From NCBI RefSeq assembly GCF_002099425.1, contig NW_018344125.1, positions 5,327,001 through 5,391,000 on the forward strand: a DNA stretch of 64,000 nucleotides, read 5' to 3'. Origin of the DNA: Phascolarctos cinereus (taxonomy: Eukaryota; Chordata; Mammalia; Diprotodontia; Phascolarctidae). The stretch's first letter is position 1. Every line of letters starts with the position of its first letter. Under the pieces are notes generated by a model. It did no database searches and was not told where the DNA came from. It saw only the letters and a list, made by a program, of their open reading frames with translations. The position numbers were made by a program, and so were the translations under genes. This document shows, one piece after another, positions 61,090 through 64,000 of this stretch.

Positions 61090-63290
61090 TTCAGTCCTAT
61101 TCTTGTACCATGGGGAAAAAAATCATGAAACCATGCTGAGTGGATTCAATACAAATTGAGGTTACGTAATCTCAACTGGATCCTCACTGCACCAAGACAG
61201 TCCTTTAACACCCTCCCTAATCGATTCACTATCTCCCTCACCACAGTGCTTTTTTCAAACTTTTTCATCTCTCCTGTAATCTCCCTGCCCTTGCTATCTT
61301 AACTAAGAACCCTGCCTCATGTTTCATTGAAAAATCGAGGTTGTTTGCCAAGAGCTGCCTCTTCTCCCCCTTCCTCATCTCACATCTCTCCCACCATCCA
61401 CTCCATCATCTCACGTAAAGATGAGGCCCCTTTCCTTGTCAAGGCTAACCCGTCTCCGTGCAAACGTGATCCCATTCAATCCTGCCTTCTCCAGCAGATC
61501 TCCCACATCCTCAAAATACCCTGGCTTTATCCTCCCATCCCAGCCCTCTATTGTCCTACATTTCTCCTCCCTTTCCTGGCTAAGCCCCTTGAGAAGGTTG
61601 CCTACAATAGATGTCCTCACTTCCTTTCCCCCTCACTCTCTTCTGAACTCTCTGCAGTCTGGCTTCTGACCTCATCATTCAACTGAAACTGCTCCCTCCA
61701 AAGTTATTGATGACCTCCTGAGTGCCTTTCCTCAGTCCCCATCCTTCTTGACTTCTCTGCTGCTTTGGACCTGGCGATCGATGGCCCTCTTGTTCCTCCT
61801 TCCTCCCTAGGCTCTGGTGACGTTGCTGTCTCCCGGTTCTCCTCCTACCTGTCTGATTGCCTCTTCTCAGTCTCCTTTGCCAGATCTTCACGTGGGTCAT
61901 GGCTGATCACTGTGGCTGTCCCACAGGGCTCCCTCTTCTCTTCTCTTCTCCCACTATGCTAATACTCTCCTGATCATGCCAGCTCCCACGGATCCCATTA
62001 TCATACGTATGCTGATGATTCTCGGACCTGCTTGTCCAGCCCTAACCTCTCTCCTGGGTTCCAGTCTCCCATCTTCAGCTGCCCATTGGGCATCTTAAAC
62101 TAGATATCCCATAGACCTCTTAAACTCCACACATCCCAAACTGAACTCATTTTCTTTCCCCCTAACTTCCTTCTTAGTTTTAAGGGCACCATCATCTTCA
62201 CAGTTACCCAGGCTTGCAACGTAGGTGTCATCACCCACCACCCATATCCAATCTGTGGCCAGGCCTGTTGATTTTACCTTGGTAACATCTCTCCAATATG
62301 CCCCCTTCTGTCCTCTGACTTTGCCCCACCCTGATGCAGGCCCTCATCACCTCACATTTGGATCATTGCAATAGCCTGCAAAGGGCCAGGGGGAGGGGAG
62401 AGCAATGGTCTACCTGCTTCAAGCCTCTCCCCACTCCAGTCTATTCTCCATCAGCAGCTAAAATGATCTTCCTAAAGCACGGGTCTGACCATGTAACCCC
62501 CTCTATTCAATAAACTCTAGTGAGTCCCTATCACCTCCAGAATCAAATAGAAAATCCTCTGTTTGGCATTCAAAGCCCTTCATAACCTCGCTCCCTCCTA
62601 CCTTTTTAATCTTCTTACATTTTATATTGTTGTTGGGTTGTTTTCGTTGTGTCCAACTCTCTGTGGCCCCATTTGGGGTTTTCTCAGCAAAGATACTGGA
62701 GCGGTTTGCCATTTCTTTCTCCAGCTCATTTGACAGGTGAGGAAACTGAGGCAAACAGGGTGAAGTGACTTGCCCAGGGTCACACAGCTAGTCAGTGTCG
62801 GAAGTCAGATTTGAACTCAGGAAGATGAATCTTCCTGGTTCCAAGCCCAGAGCTCTATCCAGTACAGCACCACCTAGCTGCCCGTACACCTCATACTCTA
62901 CCACATTCTCTGCCATCCAGGGACACTTGCTTTCTTGCTGTTCCTTGAACGAGATTCTTCATCTCCCATCTCTGGGCATTTTCCCTGGCTGTGCCCCATA
63001 CCTGAAATGCTCTTCTTGCTCATCTCTCTGTCTTGGCTTCCATGGCTTCCTTCAAGTCCTTGACAAAATGCCACCTTCTACAGGAAGCCTTTCCCCATTG
63101 ATCCTCCTTCATGCTAGAACCTGCTGTATTCGTTGTCTCCAATGTATCCCATCTAGAACTTGTTTGCGTGTTAGACTGTGAGGTCCTTGGCAGCAGTGGT
63201 GGTTTGGGGTTTTTTGCCTTTCTTCATATGCCCAGCATTTAGCACACGGCCTGGTACCTGAGAGGTGCTTAATCAATACTTGCTGATCAA
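61090..63290 (+). mobile_element. L2/CR1-clade LINE, sense, ORF2 part to 3' end (interrupted)
   Basis: Broken frames keep LLDFSAALDL-type text (61745-61775), RFSSYLSDCLFS (61838-61872), AVPQGSL (61915-61935) and YADDS (62007-62021), the reverse-transcriptase core motifs in proper order. The 3' part has TTCAAAGCCCTTCATAACC, CTTCTACAGGAAGCCTTTCC and GGTGCTTAATCAATACTTGC. A C-type SINE sits at 62626-62883. There are several frame breaks, so it is inactive. Confidence 0.85.
62626..62883 (-). repeat. Marsupial CORE-SINE, long subtype C, in L2
   Basis: GTTGTTGGGTTG tail complement, GTCCAACTCTCTGTGGCCCC, TTTGCCATTTCTTTCTCC, TGACTTGCCCAGGGTCACAC and CACCACCTAGCTGCCC. Possible decayed duplication TACATTTTAT / TACACCTCAT. 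Confidence 0.92.
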
Positions 63291-63345
63291 TGTCCTTCCT
63301 AAAATAGGGTGCCTAGAACTGAACCCAAGACTCCAGGGGGCTCCT
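63290..63345 (-). repeat. Short CR1/L3-type fragment, antisense
   Basis: TGTCCTTCCTAAAATAGGGTG and CCTAGAACTGAACCC match text in the 59.35-kb element. Confidence 0.5.
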
Positions 63346-63349
63346 TATT

Positions 63350-63830
63350 TCAGGGATATCAGGGATATCTGTTTGTCTGTAACATTGGTGAGGGTGGGTG
63401 GTAAAGGGGAAGGTCTGGAGCAAGGTGGGTAGATGCACACTGACCCTGACCTAGGCTCAGCAGACTCCAAGCCAATTTAGAGTTTGTCCAGCCCCTGGCA
63501 GTGCCAGCTCATTAGAGTTCAAGGTTAGGAGCAATGCTGGAGCCCAGAGCCAGAATCACAATTCAGTGCCCTTAGCCTGCAGGATCTGCCCCTCCTACCC
63601 CCAGGCCTCCCCCTGCAACCCAGCAGATTCTGCACCCCCCGAGGTTTCTTCAGCAGTACTTCTGCCACACCCCGACTTCCCTTTCAACTTTGGTCTTTCC
63701 ACCTCTTGCCACTTTCATCATTTTTTCCCTCCCTAACTTGTCTCCAATCCTTCATGTGTGTCCATGAGGCCAAGAGTGGTGAGGCCAACTTATGTGACTG
63801 ATTGTGTCAGCTGGTGAGCTTTTCTGGATT
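63350..63830. other. Unassigned intron segment
   Basis: It includes a short duplication (CAGGGATAT twice, 63352-63370). No gene or repeat family recognised. Confidence 0.4.
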
Positions 63831-63832
63831 CT

Positions 63833-63925
63833 GAGTGTGTGTGTGCATGTGTGTGTGTGTGTGTGTGTGCTCACACGCGCGCATGCGTGCGTGTATGCGT
63901 GTGTGCATGTGTGTGTGTGGATATG
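63833..63925. repeat. TG microsatellite with CG-alternating core
   Basis: TG units flank CACACGCGCGCATGCGTGCG, again an alternating run. Confidence 0.93.
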
Positions 63926-64000
63926 TGTACATCTGTCTTGGTGGGCTATACACAGGAGCCACTCACTCCAAAGCCAGATGATGATTGTTTAGCCTTCTGC

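Larger units (their letters stand above)
9509..64000 (+). other. TSC22D3: Inferred first intron of TSC22D3 long transcript (open at window end)
   Basis: A canonical donor GTGGGT follows the exon at 9509. No downstream frame resembles ASGASVVAIDNKIEQAM or the short-isoform start MNTEMYQTPMEVAVYQL, and no other gene was recognised. The human long isoform is known to have an intron of tens of kilobases here, so the remainder is assigned to that intron by inference. Confidence 0.6.

Noticed and set aside
1-64000. tRNA genes suggested by the tRNA-like heads of the SINEs
   Set aside because: The heads are degenerate A/B-box remnants inside SINEs with tails and target duplications, not tRNA genes.
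1-64000. Interspersed similar units that might look like a CRISPR array or satellite
   Set aside because: They are dispersed SINE copies in both orientations with irregular spacing in a vertebrate genome.

Overview
The window is mammalian and almost certainly marsupial. The main support is its repeat content. It carries many copies of a tRNA-headed CORE-SINE whose antisense form reads 'CACACAGCTAGTAAGTG ... CTATCCACTG ... CACCTAGCTGCCCC', plus L2/CR1-clade LINEs, RTE and L1 fragments, MIR/MAR1-type SINEs and hAT MITEs. The SINE body ('CACTTACTAGCTGTGTGACC', 'CACTTAACCCCAATTGCCT') looks more like the WSINE1 type of Australidelphian marsupials than the American opossum version. That species-level point is from memory and is only moderately sure.

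One host gene exon is recognisable. A + strand exon (coding part 9174-9508) encodes the N-terminus of the long isoform (L-GILZ) of TSC22D3, the glucocorticoid-induced leucine zipper gene. It lies in a CpG island (about 8.52-9.6 kb) and has a GC-rich 5' leader with CT and CAG/CCG repeats, a TATA-like box at 8620 and a clean GT donor at 9509. The next exon (starting at the second half of a Ser codon, then ASGASVVAIDNK...) and the short-isoform first exon were not found downstream. The remaining ~54.5 kb is therefore best read as the first intron of the long transcript, which is also very long in human.

Layout: 0-8.5 kb, repeat-rich upstream flank (L2, RTE, L1, SINEs, a hAT MITE). 8.5-9.6 kb, promoter, CpG island and exon 1. 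9.6-13.3 kb, hAT MITEs and MAR1-type SINE pieces. 13.3-15.9 kb, a long antisense L1 with a SINE and a mariner MITE inside it. 17.6-21.8 kb, L2/CR1-like LINE pieces in both orientations, a ~690-bp polypyrimidine tract, GATA and GGAA arrays. 21.8-25.5 kb, mostly low-repeat sequence. 25.5-31.5 kb, inverted L1 pieces, antisense L2 and CR1/L3. 32-42 kb, SINEs and nested LINEs with a non-repetitive block at 39.9-41.2 kb. 42-50.5 kb, microsatellites, RTE and L2 fragments, a long polypurine tract and a nested SINE/L1 stack. 51-55 kb, nested L2 and L1-like AT-rich DNA. 55-64 kb, tandem MAR1 units, GA and CT tracts, CR1/L3 and a degenerate L2 reverse-transcriptase region.

No RNA gene, CRISPR array, operon or LTR element was recognised. 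Nearly all short open frames are translations of repeats. I did not find a new biological system; the most informative observations are the TSC22D3 exon, the nested repeat chronology and several extreme purine/pyrimidine tracts.
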